Shown here piece after piece: positions 27,567-41,544 of a stretch of DNA of 64,000 nucleotides. Positions within the stretch are counted from its first letter, which is position 1; every line of letters starts with the position of its first letter. The DNA is from Hyperoplus lanceolatus. Its lineage: Eukaryota > Chordata > Actinopteri > Uranoscopiformes > Ammodytidae. The notes under the pieces are model-generated. The model had not been told where the DNA came from. It searched no databases and was given only the letters and a program-made list of their open reading frames with translations. The DNA is taken from positions 13,210,001-13,274,000 of the forward strand of contig CM049395.1 in NCBI GenBank assembly GCA_026929865.2, read 5' to 3'. The translations under genes were made by a program, and so were the position numbers.

Positions 27567-28516
27567 CACATTCATGGTGATTCATTCTAGAGACCAGCTT
27601 CTAATTAACATTTAAGTCTCGGTAGAGAATGGGGAAGCTCATGGGTTTGAATCCCAGGAGAGTGATCACACCAGATAGGCACAATATACTAAGGCTACGC
27701 TTTATGGATTTCTTAACCTCCGCGTGCCCACTTGTTTGTGTGTAACAGTCTATTGATCCTCTCTTCCTTTCTTCTCTCTTTCTCTTCCTTTGCTCTCTCC
27801 TTTTCTCCTTCTGCATGCATTTGCTCTCTAATTACAGATATTTATGTTATAAAAATCTCAAGACAACAAATCACTGTCAAATATGCTAGCTGCAACGTAC
27901 AGTTTTCCAGATGTTGCTACATTACTACATTCCTCCTTAAATGTACTTTTCTGTAGGGTAGGAAAGACGTACGATATTTTTTTTTAATTATCACACATAA
28001 TTTCTGCTTCTTTTACAACTACATTGGAGTATTGTAAAATGTAACGCAGATTGAGAGTCTGTATTTCTGCACAATTCCCATGAAAATAAATGATGCCTTG
28101 TTCAGCATTAGATTTAAAAAAACGTGTACAGCTTATTTTTGAAAACCTTTGTCTCTACAATATCATTTAAAATAAAGTTGTGTGCTTCCCCAGTCACTTA
28201 ATTACTTAGTGTGGCGGCTTGGCGAAAAAGAGGAAATAAAGCTCTTTAGAACTGAAAAGTTGAATTGTTATTATAATCAGTGATTTAGGATCTATCTTTT
28301 AAGCTAATTTTATTTTATTTTATTATTCTTTCGGACAATTCCACACAATACACAATTTTCTCTTGCAAATATTCATACATCATACTTTGTGTTGTCCGAA
28401 GGGAGACGGAAGAAGCCAAAGGCTTATCAGGTCCCGCCCCCATTTTCATCAAATTCGGATTCAGATACACAGTTACTGTTACAGAAAATGAAAATAAAAC
28501 AAAAAACAATTTTTTT

Positions 28517-28527
28517 ATATATATATA

Positions 28528-28615
<88 letters not shown>

Positions 28616-28616
28616 C

Positions 28617-28649
<33 letters not shown>
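28517..28649. repeat. (TA)n tract followed by T30
   Basis: About 45 TA units to 28610, then about 30 consecutive T from 28620. Read on the minus strand the T run is an A tail directly after the 3' end of the LINE fragment at 28650-29960, so it may be the LINE's tail. Confidence 0.9.
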
Positions 28650-28653
<4 letters not shown>

Positions 28654-29960
28654 ATCTGCAGTCCAATACACAGTCAATTTTAATGTAATTGCTTCAGCTT
28701 TTAAGATCAGTTCAGCACAGTTCAGTTTTTCTGTGACAATGCCAAGTGTATAAAGTGTGAAGTGGCCTTGTATTTGGCCTGTTCCATTTCTTAACTGGTA
28801 GTCAAAACACTTCTGCAAAAGTATTCAAAAACAAGTCTGACTTCTGGCCTGTATTATTCTTTACAATATTGATATGTAAGTGACATTGACATTGTGCTCA
28901 GGTTATTAGTCTGTAATTTTCAATAATTTTTGAAACATAATTTGCTTTGAAATTGCGCATACTGCAACTCCCTGTGACAACTTCATCAAGTCCATTCCAC
29001 AGCTTAATACCCTTTACAGAAATCGAAAAGGATTTAAGTGTGGTCCGTATATTTTTCTCAGTGAATTTATCTTTTCTTCTTAAATCATGCAAAACTTCTC
29101 TGTCTTCAAACATTACTTGTAAACTGTTAGGAAGACTTTTTTTGAAGCCTTGTAAATAATTTGTACTGTGTGGTAATTTACCACATAACGTAATTTGAGA
29201 ATTCTACCTTCAATAAAAAAGTTATTAGTGTGTGCCCTGTAATTGGCTTGGTAAATAATTCGTATTGCTTTCTTTTGAAGAATCTCCAACGGGTGCAATG
29301 TACCTTTGTAAGTGTTTCCCCATATTTCAGCACAGTAATGCAGATGTGGGGAAACTAAACTCCAGTATAATACAAGTAAGGCCTTTTGATTGAAACAATG
29401 TTGTGCTTTCCAAAGTATAGAAATACTCCTGGCTATTTTGCCCCTGAGATGGCTAACTTGTGGTTTCCAGCTTAATTTATCGTCAATTATTACCCCTAGG
29501 ACTTTGTGTTGCTTGACCCTTTGAATTTCAATCCCATTTACCTTGATTTTTACAGCGACATCTGATGCTCTCCTGCCAAACATCATGAATTTAGTTTTTT
29601 CTAAATTTAATGATAACTTATTTCGGTTTAACCACTCATGTAACTTAGTCAATTCAATGTTTACGATCTCAACCATATTATTCAGATCTTTCCCCGAATA
29701 GAAGATGTTTGTGTCGTCAGCAAATAAAATTAACCTTAAGACTTTTGACACTTTACATATGTCATTTATATAAAGCAGGAATAATTTCGGCCCCAAGATT
29801 GACCCCTGAGGGACCCCACAAACAATATCTAAGCATGTCGATGTGAACTCCCCTAATTTCACAAATTGTTTCCTGTCAATCATTGGTTCCTGAATGAAAC
29901 AAAATATACAATCATACCAGGAACATTTGAACAGTGAAAATAACATTTCAGATAAGCTAA
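28650..29960 (-). mobile_element. LINE fragment, 5'-truncated, second family
   Basis: A minus-strand LINE with reverse transcriptase motif B (CGVPQGSILGPKLFLLYI, near 29800), catalytic FADDTNIF (near 29715), thumb (HKVLGVIIDDKLSWKPQV) and the C-terminal region. The frame runs to about 29115 and continues in another frame to 28898 (GIKLWNGLDEVVTGS), so there is at least one frame break. Sequence before motif B (about 29960) is lost. It differs clearly from the LINE at 15606-17790 (FADD rather than YADD) and so is a different family within the Jockey superfamily. Confidence 0.82.
28898..29960 (-). pseudogene. LINE reverse transcriptase C-terminal half, broken
   Basis: This is the coding part of the preceding element. 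Translation from about 29890 gives DRKQFVKLGEF, then motif B, motif C, thumb, and a long C-terminal region with LVSPHLHYCAEIWGNTYKG and KKAIRIIYQANYRAHT. The end, in a shifted frame, is CSMRNFKANYVSKII. The endonuclease and RT fingers are absent. Confidence 0.8.
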
Positions 29961-31075
29961 CAAAGAAGTAAAAATCCACACGTCCGTCCATCTCTCTCTC
30001 CATCTCACTCTTCCTTAATTGCGACTGTCTCTTGCTGACAATGGTAGCCAGTGTCATGAAGTCAGACAGGTTCCGGGATAGACACACAACAGGCACACAC
30101 ACAAACACACAACCACACACAATAATACGATGTGACAGGGACCCTATAGTATGCGTCTGAGCACAGGGACTGCCTGTCTGTCAAACAAACACACACACAC
30201 ACATACAGCTCAGAGCATATACTGCTGCAGCTACGAGGTATTTGACGTTGTGGTTTGGACACTTGCTGTCAAATTTAGTGTGTGTTATGTGCACGCACAC
30301 TAGGGTGGGTATGCTAGCTGTCTGCCTTTCATTGTAATGCAATGAAAGCCAACAGGGTATTGTCAGTAAACATGTGAGCAGTGACATCCGTTGCACCAGT
30401 GCTCATTCACTCATGAATGTTTCCATGACATTGTAAATGTAGAGACACTGCATACGATACATATCAACAAAATGACATAACCACCTTTAACTTCAAACAT
30501 TTTAGTCATTTTAGTTTTTAGTTTTCTAACTCAACTTCAACTTTTCTGAACACTCTGTGGCACAATAAGATGACAGGTTTGTTCTCGATCCCATCCCATT
30601 TCATCTGTTTTTGATTATCATTTTTTGGTTTCAACCATGGAAAACACCAGCCGGATTGAATTGCTGAAAGAATAAGACATGCCCACTGTTAATGGAGAAG
30701 TAAGTGATAATGTCCTTTTAGCTAGCTTCCTGTCAGTGACTGCAGTTTAGCAGTCTCCTCCCTTGTCCCTACTTCACCATCAGATGAACACGCAGCTGTC
30801 TTTGTCGGATAGTGTGGATGGAGAGCAGCGAGTCATCGTTCACAGGCACAGAGACACACCTCTTTACAGCACTCTCCTGATTAGATAAAATTGGAAACTT
30901 CATCTGACATTAACTGGAAAGCTGAATGACTGGGAGACCTGTGTTATGAACTTCCCATAAAGTTTAAGTGATTGTTGTATGAAAATAGAGTGATTTAACG
31001 TGTATATTAATTAAGAAATATCACTTACTTCTCCTTTAAGAACTATTAAAAAGTTGCATTAAAAGTGATGGACAT

Positions 31076-31263
31076 TGCGCTCCGGTGGCGTAGTGGATGG
31101 AGCGCGTATCATATTGGCTCAGGCCTCGTTGCAGTGGTCGAGGGTTTGAATCCGACCAGTCGAATCCGACCAGTGGACCTTTACTGCATGTCATCCCCCT
31201 CTCTCTCTCTGTGTCTACACATTTCAACTCTGTATTATCAGATAAAGCTTCTAAATACCACAA
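31076..31263 (+). mobile_element. tRNA-derived SINE with 15-bp target duplication
   Basis: AAAAGTGATGGACAT at 31061-31075 recurs exactly at 31264-31278. The head contains an A box (TGGCGTAGTGGATGG) and a B box (GGTTTGAATCC), then a short body with TACTGCATGTCATCC, a CT-rich run and an ATAAAGC-type tail. The perfect duplication suggests a fairly recent insertion. It is not the V-SINE family found nearby. Confidence 0.88.
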
Positions 31264-31287
31264 AAAAGTGATGGACATGCAAGTGTA

Positions 31288-32488
31288 GGGAAGAACGGGA
31301 TAAGTAGGCACACGTTTTACTCTAGTGAGGATTGCTCATCACCTAAACATCTTTCAATAGTCATTCCTACATTAAATTGAAGCTTAAGGTGTTGGCTTGA
31401 AATATGTACCCCTCGCTTTTTCATCTTATTGTAATAAAGAGGAAATTAATCATGAAAGACACCCTTACACATTATGACAACCAACCCCATCAAGGGGTCG
31501 GTTGTCACACACTATGGGGTTGTTTGTCACAATGTTATCTTAATGGGAACACTCTTAAAATGAGGGCAAGAAAGCTGAACGTTTAATTAACCTTTACAAA
31601 TTTATACAAGTATATCCCATTGAGTCCGAAGACTCTTTTGCAAGGGAGACCTGTTCCCATTTACACATTACCATTCACACACCGATAGCAGGCTAACTAT
31701 CGACATTCACACGAGGCAAGGTGGGTGAAGTGTCTTGCCCAAGGACACAACAACTATGACACAGGTGGCAGGGCGAGGATCGAACCTCCAACCCTTTGAT
31801 CATCAGCCGACCCGCTCTACCAATTGAGCCACAGTCACCCCTATAACGTTTAATTGCATTGTCAAGTTGACAAATAGGCCTACATAAATTACTGTAGCCC
31901 TGGCAGCTGGTCTAGTTTGGGATGCACTGGGTTGTTTTGATTTTTTGCCCTTTCTTCTTTTGCATGCTAGCTGCCTTGTCCTACTCTATTCTCTCCTTCT
32001 CTGGGATGTCAGTGAGGATACAGCTTGACAATTTATTTCGTTATTGGGTTCCTTTTCTGGCTGCAGCCTTTGGATAACATGTGACAACCAACCCCCCCCA
32101 AAAAATGTGACGACCAACCCCAACTTGAATTTCTTGCTAGCATCAAGGCCAACAACCATCTGACAACTAATTAGCTTGCTAACCACAATCTAAACTATAG
32201 TTTACCCTTCACACGTGTTATGGGTAACAAGTATTTTGTTATAAACCCATTGTGTAAAAGCCTAGAAGAAAAATACTGAGGAGCTAAATATTTTCAATTT
32301 TACATGAAAAACACAAACAGTCCTCTCACCTCAAATTCAGCAGTCTAACTCCAAGGAAGACTATGTAGGTGACCTCCGATCCCAATTCTGGATATTTACA
32401 TACCAAAATTTCACAGACATCACCTTCTGGTTCCGAGATATAACGATTGTGACAACCAACTTGTGTGACATATAACCCCGTTCTCCCC
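31288..32488. mobile_element. Pogo-like MITE, TA target site, with nested SINE
   Basis: The ends are GGGAAGAACGGG on the left and CCCCGTTCTCCCC on the right, flanked by TA. The interior is built from the phrase GACAACCAACCCC in both orientations, including a hairpin at 31476-31506. There is no coding capacity. A V-SINE-type SINE is nested at 31589-31844. Confidence 0.78.
31589..31844 (-). mobile_element. V-SINE-type SINE with 11-bp target duplication
   Basis: AACGTTTAATT at 31578-31588 recurs exactly at 31845-31855. On the minus strand the head is GGTGACTGTGGCTCAATTGG with A box and B box (GGTTCGATCC), then the conserved centre CTTGGGCAAGACACTTCACC, then a tail with GAGTCTTCGGACTCAATGGG. It is full length and inserted into the pogo-like element at 31288-32488. 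Confidence 0.9.
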
Positions 32489-32529
32489 TACTTCATATGT
32501 TACATTGCCTACAGCAGTCGAGTCTCTGA

Positions 32530-32780
32530 TGACAAGTAGGGTTTTGAACCCCTTGGACCGTTGGGGCCATTATAGTTTGTTAAGCGGTTCATCAGGGTTG
32601 ATGGTTTAACTCCTGGGTCCTCTCACAGTAACAGAAGAATGAAGTGACCTAGGGCAGGACACCAAATCCCAGATTAGCAGGCCAGCACCTTGTCTGACTG
32701 CTGCGCCACCGCCACTGTGTGAACGTGGCGGAAGGTATGTGTGACTGTGAGAAATTGTTAAACTCTCTGCACCATTCTCA
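32530..32780 (+). repeat. Degenerate SINE-like sequence
   Basis: It contains a B-box-like GGTTTAACTCC near 32603 and, about 50 bp on, AGTGACCTAGGGCAGGACAC, which resembles the V-SINE centre. It is much diverged and its ends are unclear. Confidence 0.35.
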
Positions 32781-33193
32781 GAATAAATGTCTATAGTCTA
32801 TAGAAGTCCATAGAAAGCTGAAATACATTTAAATTCTTACCACATGATTTGGTAAATGTAATAATGCAATATGAATATGTCCATAGTACTCCTCATATTT
32901 ACTCCTCTGCTTTGTGGTGCAAAATATTATTGTTTGGGAGTTTTAGTGCATCAAATGCGTTTCTGTTATTGTTTTTTTTTATTTCTTGAAGTGTGGAGTA
33001 TCAAAATATGCTATCTAAATCATTCAGTTTTCAAGTTACTTAATTCTTTTTAAGTTACTTAATTCTTTAGAACAAAATATTCCAAACATGTAGCAGACAT
33101 GCTCTCACACACAAGTCATAGCAGGTTACAGAAGGTAATAATAATAATGGATGAAAGCGTTTTTCTTCACAGGGTTCCAAGTTCCATTCATTC

Positions 33194-33480
33194 GGGGCGA
33201 CTGTGGCTCAGTTGGTAGAGCGGGTCGGCTGATGATCAAAGGGTTGGAGGTTCGATTCCCGTCCTGCCACTTGTGTCATGGTTGTTGTGTCCTTGGGCAA
33301 GACACTTCACCCGCCTTGCCTTGTGTGAATGTTCGATGTTCGATAGTTAGCCTGCTATCGGTATATGAATGTGTGTGTGAATGGTAACGTGGGAATGGGA
33401 ACAGGTCTCCCTTGAAAAAGAGTCTTCGGTCTCAATGGGATTTACCTGTATAAATAAAGGTTAAAAAAAAATAAAAAATA
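33194..33480 (+). mobile_element. V-SINE-type SINE, full length
   Basis: The head GGGGCGACTGTGGCTCAG has a tRNA-like A box and the B box GGTTCGATTCC. The centre is CCTTGGGCAAGACACTTCAC and the tail GAGTCTTCGGTCTCAATGGG then TAAATAAAGG and an A-rich end. It is antisense to csmd1, and a truncated sense copy lies 114 bp further up. Confidence 0.92.
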
Positions 33481-33594
33481 AAAATTCACACACAGTCATA
33501 CCGGTAGTGGTAAGCTACGATAGTAGAATGGCAGCCATTCAGCGCCTACGGCCACCCCTCCGACCACCACCTCAAACATATAGCAGCCATACAG

Positions 33595-33923
<329 letters not shown>

Positions 33924-34596
33924 TTATAACATTGATTCTAGCCCTCTGACAGCAGCACAGAGTCCCAGTCGGCCTCATGATATTAGCGATGCCGTAGCTT
34001 TTAAGATCTCTGTGGAAGACACCCGTCGACCACAGATCATCCAATTAGGATCTTAATTCCTCTCTTTCTGTAAGACCCTGTCTTTTTATTCGCTTAAGCC
34101 TTTTTTTCTAGTCTGCTTTTCCTTTGCTCTCATCTCCTTTCTTGGTTGATGCTTATTAAGCATTATTCAAGTGGTTATCAACGGGTAGTTAATGTTAAGT
34201 TCATGCCTAGTAAGCATAAACTAAGCATTAACTAACAGTTTGTTTATGTACCCGAAATGTAAAGCGTTACCCTTTCTTTTCTCCACTTCTCTGGCCTTCT
34301 TTCTCATCATTGGTTTGGATCATTCTTGGTTTTCTCAATCTCTCCCGCTGTCTAACATGTGAGAGGGACATTCACAGCTGTCTAAAGTGGAAGTATGCAT
34401 GGTTTCTTGTCTGTCTGCATGGTTTCTTGTCTGTTAGGCTTAATGTGTCCCCCCCTAACCAATTCACACCACAGTCTGCCACCTGGCCAAACATTGGCTG
34501 TGCAGAGTTCTGGGTTGTTTGGTGGCTGTGCAACCTGTTGTTAAACACAGTGGAGTCATACAGAGCCCAGCTTAATCTCTCTGTTAGTACCATTGT

Positions 34597-34599
<3 letters not shown>

Positions 34600-34641
<42 letters not shown>
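34600..34641. repeat. (GA)n microsatellite
   Basis: About 20 uninterrupted GA units. Confidence 0.95.
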
Positions 34642-34643
<2 letters not shown>

Positions 34644-35453
34644 GGATCATTCTATTTTACAGCTTCTGATACTTTGACAACTATACTGATGACACTGAAA
34701 CTCTCTTTCATCCGGCCGCTCACTGTGAAATTTACAATTACATGACGAGGAAACTTTTTCGCTGTCCCTCAAAAAAGGGCCAAAACATTTACCCACACGC
34801 AATTGTGTATGTGGTCGTCTGGCGAATCAACTGCCATGAAACACTACGTTAAGGCAATCTTGCATTCAATCTGCACTGCCCAACGGTGAAAACTGTTTTG
34901 TTTTTTTCCCCGCGGCTGTGTTCTCTCTCCCTTTTCCCTTGTTTCACTTCATCAAACCTCAACGCTGTTCAAGCTACTGCATCTCAGTGATACATTATGA
35001 TTAGATCACACATCAGTGGTAAATAGCAGTATATTAGATTTGGATAGTAGTGACACACATGACCTGTCTACATTCTTGATCATCGTTTGGAAGTTCTTTG
35101 GCCTGAATATCTCTCTCTGAAAAAGGTAAAAATTAAATATTGACTCTTTCATAATTGATGAGAGGAACATAAGAACAATTTAGCTGCCACTGATGCTAAT
35201 TGGATGAGTCATGGGTTGAGGTGATCATTTTGTAATTGCTCACTCCTGGTTAAATGAAAGTATGTCTTCCTTTCTACTGATAAGACGAGCGCCACCATAG
35301 GGGTGACACATTTTTAGAATTCCTGCGCACAACAATTCATCGTCTATTAGCCAAGATCCAACTTCGGACACAGCTAGAACTGCAGCTGTAAACTTGTACA
35401 TATACAAAGCATCCACAGAAGGGCTGCTTAGGGACAATTATTTTCACATTATC

Positions 35454-35569
<116 letters not shown>

Positions 35570-35580
35570 TTCTTAGATTA

Positions 35581-35739
35581 TGTTTTAAATTGTTGTAATT
35601 TGCTTTCCTGTAGGTGACTCAGGTTGGCAGGTGTGGCAAGGCAGGAGGACCTGAACGTTTTTTGTTACAAGCCAGTTACATAAGTGTTCACATCTTAAAA
35701 GCCAGAGCTGTAACAACATGTCCCCAACAGACAAAATTA
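35581..35739 (+). repeat. Unclassified dispersed repeat, copy 1
   Basis: It aligns in the same orientation with 41545-41701: TGTTTTAAATTGTTGTAATT, CTTTCCTGTAGGTGACTCAG, GGAGGACCTG, GTTACAAGCCAG, AGAGCTGTAACAACA and CCCCAACAGACAAAATTA are shared in order, with a few internal length differences. Both copies follow a (GT)n(GA)n tract. I cannot name the family. Confidence 0.75.
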
Positions 35740-36303
35740 TTTATGATGATACATAAACCACAAAACACTTCAGCCTCCATGAAAAACACAGGAGAACTTT
35801 AGGAAGTTGCTTGCTCATTGGGTCAATTGTAGGATCTGGTCAATTGGTCCAATGAGCTTGTTACTTTGCAAACTAAGAGAGTGTGTGTATGTTTCCTTCA
35901 CAGTGTAACTGTGCCCAGCTTGCAGCAAGGCACAACATATGTTACTGTCAGTAAGCAGCCCAAAATAAAATGAAAAATAGCAACCCGCCAGGAGTTCTCA
36001 TGATCCTTACGATTACCCCGGCTATTGTTCTGGAAACAACCAAGCTGTTTGGACTTAAGAAATAAAACAGCACAACATAAAGTGGGCAGGCGTCCCTCTT
36101 CTCATCCTAATGACTGGGCCACTTGTTTGCTAAGGTAAAGGATCAATGACATTATGCAATTTCCACAGCCTTTTTTCTACACAAGATACAATACAGTATT
36201 CATGGGTCGGTCATGACTTCAACAATATGAAGGGTGTCTTTAATATACTTCATTTGACTTGGAGTGACAGGGATCAGTTGAGAATGGAATGAAGTGAACT
36301 TAC

Positions 36304-36385
36304 TGGAAGGCAGAACCCATCCTCTTGCCATTTTCTGGAACTCCGGGATCTGGGCAGACATCACCAGCAAGGCCACTTTGACTCA
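36304..36385 (-). CDS. csmd1: csmd1 exon: first part of Sushi domain 2
   Basis: This 82 bp exon is entered in phase 1 and left in phase 2. It encodes LSQSGLAGDVCPDPG, then VPENGKRMGSAFQ. It carries the first Sushi cysteine (DVCPDPG) and the basic loop. The acceptor is TTTTTAAG and the donor is TTCCA then GTAAGT. It is too short for an open-frame scan and was found by matching the expected CSMD1 sequence (CPDPGIPENGRRAGSDF) in order between its neighbours. Confidence 0.92.
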
Positions 36386-39300
36386 CTTAAAAACAGGGGG
36401 AAAAAACATGGTGAGCTGTGTTTAGAGGTTATGGGCGTACATTTGAATAGGGTATTGTCAAGGCATGCTGAAGGTTAAATCAGAAAACTAGTATCAGTAT
36501 ACCACTTTCTACACTAAAGATGAAAGTTACCAAAGGCATTGTATGATATCAATATGCAATTCCAGTCAGGTGGTTAAGCACAACTAGGTTAAATCCAACT
36601 GTGCAGAATATCCCCAAATGTTGTTGAAAATCAACAACAGTTCAGGCATGCACTCATCTTTGAATTTTAAAACAGATCTATTCTTAGCTGACTAAAATAA
36701 AATACACAAACCTCAATATGAAAAGAACCTTCTCTGTTTGTGTTTATTCATCTGGCAGGTAGATATAATAATAATAATACAAAAAAGGTAAAGATGAAAC
36801 GTTTGTCATCAAAGAACAGCGTTTTGTAATTGATCTATCTAAGGAAATAATCCAACACATGGCTCCTGTTTTTCCCCAAAAAAGGTTTTTTCTCTGCAGA
36901 CATTTTGAGTCATCATAGCAGGAAAAGCACAGGTGAAACTAACTTTATTAAAGATGGCTCAGTTCCATCCAGCATGCCAGTAAGCCATGCCACTGAGCCA
37001 GCACACACAGAACCCTGAAACAAGCTCACCTAAATCGGATGAATGTTTTTTTAAATAATCAATTATGCCCTAGTTGTAGGCTAGTAATGTATTTGGTCTT
37101 GTAGGTTTGCACTTGATGAACTAAATAAAACTATATAAAATAAAATCTAAGCTACACAATCAGTGTAGCTGATGTGTGCGGTTTTTTGGCAAGATTGTCA
37201 AATTTGTCTACTTATAAAAAACATTTGCCATGAGAATATCAAGGATTTCACACATTAGTTGTGAAAATAAATCCAAGTAAGGGATATAATGTGGAAAATA
37301 ATTCTGATATAAAATTGAATACGATTATTTTGAATAAAATACAGTCGATGACCCAAAAATATGTAAGAAAAAAAGAAAATAACATATTAAATGCAGGACT
37401 TTAACTACTGTATATACATAGCATGTTTACATTATAGTACTGTGATTTGTTTTAAGGGTTCCAATACTTCCTTCAGAAATAGTGCACAATTTATCGGTGG
37501 ACGCTGCATTGCTCTAGCACAAACTGTTAAAAAAAAACTACATTTTAAATTTGTAATTTTATGAATTAAATTTTTCAATTTCATAAAAAGTCACAACATA
37601 CTCATAAGAAAATCCAAATATGGACTGCATGTGAAAAAAGTATGTGATGATTTAACAAAACCTTTAGGGAGACATCGTTAGAATAAAAACAACTTGGAAA
37701 TGAGAACCAACATGTGCAGAGATGTAATGAGGAGAAATGCATTCAGTTTTCAAATTGCAGCATCTCATTCGCTCCCGTTTCTCTCAGCTATCTGCATGAT
37801 CTGATCTGTTCCTTAATAAGAAGAAAAAGAGCACAGGAGCAAAACACTATGACATGTTTTGCCCCTGCTCATATTTGGGATCTTGCATTAATTGTGGACA
37901 TCGCTCTGGCTGGGAGCATCTGCTGCATGCCTATACGCCTGTAATGCAAATGGAAATGAGACCAGACAACACATGGCAGAAACCAGTTAAGACCAGTTCT
38001 GTCTAACCGAAGCTCTGTGGATGAATAATGGTGGCTGGCAAGAAAACTAAAGAAATAAAAGGCAGAGAGAAAAAAGACACAATAAGTAAAATAGAAATGA
38101 GGAGAACGCTGACAAGGGAATACAGTCGCAGCAGGAAAAAGAACAGAAGATAATTTCCCCGAGGGTTATAAGATATGACATGGAGCAATATCTGACCTCT
38201 TAACATCTCTCTTTCTCTCTCTTTTTCTTCCTGTCTATCTCCACTTGTATCTTTCTCTTTTTCATATCTTCCCGCATTCGCCTCTGCTCCCACTCACTCC
38301 TTTTTCTCTATTTTTTCTCTCACACACATTAACTGCAATTTAAAAAAAAAAAGGGATGCCAAAGTTTTGTGCACCCCAGCATAAAAGATGGATGAGTGAT
38401 TTGCTGCAGTTGTGCGATTGTGTTTGCTGAGGGGTTGTGAGTCAGTGTACAGTCGCTGCGGGTTTTTTGTGTGAGATATGATGCAAACAGAACAAGCTGT
38501 CTTGTTGCTCCGCTGTGTTTTTGATGTTCTGTCCAAAAAAATCACCACACAAACACACTCTAAAAAAGGCACGTTCTATGTCAGGCTCCCTCATCCCTCT
38601 CTCCCTCACTAATGTTCAAATGGCTTCCATTGGCAGGAAATACAAAGGTTCATATTGACGGAACAAATCCAGCTCATGCAAACAACATGAGATTGTTATA
38701 GTGGAAGGGGGAAAAAAGCTGCCAAATATCACTGCTGGGCTGATGTCAAAAAAATCCTCAAGCAGACTTAATCCCATATTTGCACTTAAAAGACCGCTCA
38801 ACATTTAAACACAAGCCTATGATGCATACTGTCATTTCCATATGATCAAAGTGCTTCCTGCAAACCTTTCATCTCTGCAAGTCAACTTTTTAGAAATATG
38901 TATAAAAATAATAAAAAATATATAGGCTATATAGAAAAAGTGATTAATTTTCTCATTGGTCCACATATGTTTGGCATTTCTGACGCCTGCAATAAATCTC
39001 CACTTTTTGTTAGCCAACCATGTATGTAAATCACAGTTTCAACTCACTGGTTGACTCTGTTTCCTGCCATTTGGCCTTAAATATTTACTTTGAACTCACC
39101 CCTAACTGTATGTAATATGTCTTTGAACGGCGCTATATATTATTGCATTCCCTGCCTGGAAAATACTAGTACTTTGGAGTTTTTTAAGGCATATTGTAAT
39201 CATTATGTAAAGCATATCCATTGAGCGTAAATACAGTATGTGCCTGCTGCAATGGTGAAATGCAGTTAAGTACATTTACAATGCAGCCAGATCAGTTGTG

Positions 39301-39689
39301 ATTGTGACACCTTTTTTTCTTCAATGACAGTATGACATTTATGAGTAAGAGTTGCTTAATGGAAATTTCACATTAATGTTTACATTACATCTAATCGATT
39401 GTGTGCTGTTCATTTAGATTTTCTTCGTTGCAAGAACACGGTTGTTGACTTTCCCGTAAGATAGAGCTACAAACCACTGGCTCAGTGAATTGTAGAAAAA
39501 TGGTAAATAACATGGCAATACAAAAAAAGATAAAGCATTTGCATTGAAATTGCAAAACCCTGCAGCACAATGGGTTATTTATTATATCAGCTGACGGATG
39601 AACCAATAAGTAAGAACCCAGGGTCAAAGAGTCAATGAGGGATGGTGCAAGGAGAAAGGGAGAGCGTGGGAGAGTACATTTGTTTGTGA

Positions 39690-39690
<1 letters not shown>

Positions 39691-39762
<72 letters not shown>

Positions 39763-39791
39763 TGTGTGTGTGTGAGTGTGTGTGTGTGTGT
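39691..39791. repeat. (TG)n microsatellite
   Basis: About 50 TG units with two GAG interruptions. Confidence 0.95.
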
Positions 39792-41498
39792 TTCAAATCA
39801 ACTGACATGTGTTTCATGTAAGAGCTTTTGAGGTGCTCTTCAGGCGCCTGCTGGAAGAGGAAAGAAATGTGTGAAGTGCAGTTTGTGTATACGCTCTGAT
39901 TCAGCTCCTCTCATTGCCTCTTATCCACTCTGCCCTCTCTATTACCACCACCTTCCCGCGCTCACGCAAGAGCTTAGGTCTACAGCCCCATGTTCCCAGC
40001 ATCACTTTGTTGAGACCAGTCGATTCGCCACATATCTGTTAAGACACCGAGACAGAGTAAAATCCTAACCTGATGATCACAGACTGCGTTACTGTGAGGA
40101 TCTCCCAACCAAAAAAAAAACTACCTTGTCTGACAATCCTGAAGAAAACACTGATTATGAATCATGCTCTTACAATGATGATTCATTACAGTTATGGGTA
40201 ATTGTCTTGAGAGAAGAACTCCTTAATCACCATCTCTTAGCCTCTCTGTAATAATGACACATCCTCAGCGGTGAGCTAATGTTACCGCGGAGAGAGGTTT
40301 AACTGCGAGAAAGGGCTGTCTTGATTTGAACCACTACACTGTTCACTTTGCCACTCGTAATTCATATATATTTTTCTTCCAATTGACTCATCTCTTGAGT
40401 GGATATCTATCTATCCATCTGTCTGTATATATCTGTGTGTCTGTCTCCATATCTTGAGTATCACATAAGATTCTCATTAATAGCCGTTCTCAAACTGATT
40501 GAAACGTATTCTCATGTGAGTCCATCTATTTGACTGTGCTTTAATATAGGCTAGCTAGAGCCCGATACAGTCTTTTAGATTATGATTCATAAGCGCTGCA
40601 ATCTCTAGACAGCAGGCACAAGTCATTATCATCCATCTCTGGTTCTTTATAATGATTATTTATAGCATAACGGCTGCACATTCCCTGACATACAGCTATA
40701 ATATGACCACTGGGATCTCATGCAGTGTAAAGAAGTGTTGTTCAAAGACTGGTTAGGGACCAAATATGGATCTCTGCATTACTTTGTTAATGTTATAATG
40801 ACCCTGGTTCCCAGTCTGATGGCCCAAATTATACAACACTTGGGTAACCTCCTTGAGCCTTTGGCCCAATGTGTAAACCCACATTAACTCAGTTTGGGTC
40901 CCAGTGATAAACAGTATGCAAGTATGTTTTAATGAGCATGGGTCCCATGGTGTGAAACTTAATCTGTGATTTAGGTCCAGAGCTGCGAAGCCTTAAGAGT
41001 TCCCTGGACTACACGTTTAACATTCATTATTATCATTCTTTGGCCCCCACATTGTGATAACAGATAACAGCGCGTGTTCTTTACAGTGCAGCAGTAATTA
41101 TATTTCTAGTATTTAAGCTCAAGAGCACTGAGTTTTTAATTTGCTTTTGTTTAGTGCAATGTGCAATCGGACCTGGACCCTCTGGTGAAAAAGTTTACTA
41201 CATGTCATAATGTTAAATGCAGCTGAGCTTTACAAATGTTTTTTTTTTGTTGTTTTTTTTTTATTTATGAGGTAGGCATTTCTGGCTCCAATGTTAATTT
41301 ATTTACATTATGATACAATACATTTACATGTCGCCCAGAGAGAAACCTCCATAGAGTCCATGGAAGGAGAGTTATTCTATTAGGTGGATTCAGCAAAATG
41401 ACTTCAGGCAGTTCTCTCACATGGAAACAACTTTGGAACTTAATGTGTTTGCATGTATATATATGTGCATGCCTGGGGTTAGTATAAACAAGTGTGTG

Positions 41499-41501
41499 CA
41501 T

Positions 41502-41540
<39 letters not shown>
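41499..41540. repeat. (GT)n(GA)n compound microsatellite
   Basis: About 13 GT units then about 8 GA units, immediately before the dispersed repeat copy 2. Confidence 0.93.
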
Positions 41541-41544
41541 TTGC

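Noticed and set aside
33194-33270. Candidate tRNA gene
   Set aside because: A and B boxes are good but the sequence continues into a SINE centre and tail, and the same head occurs in three other SINE copies.
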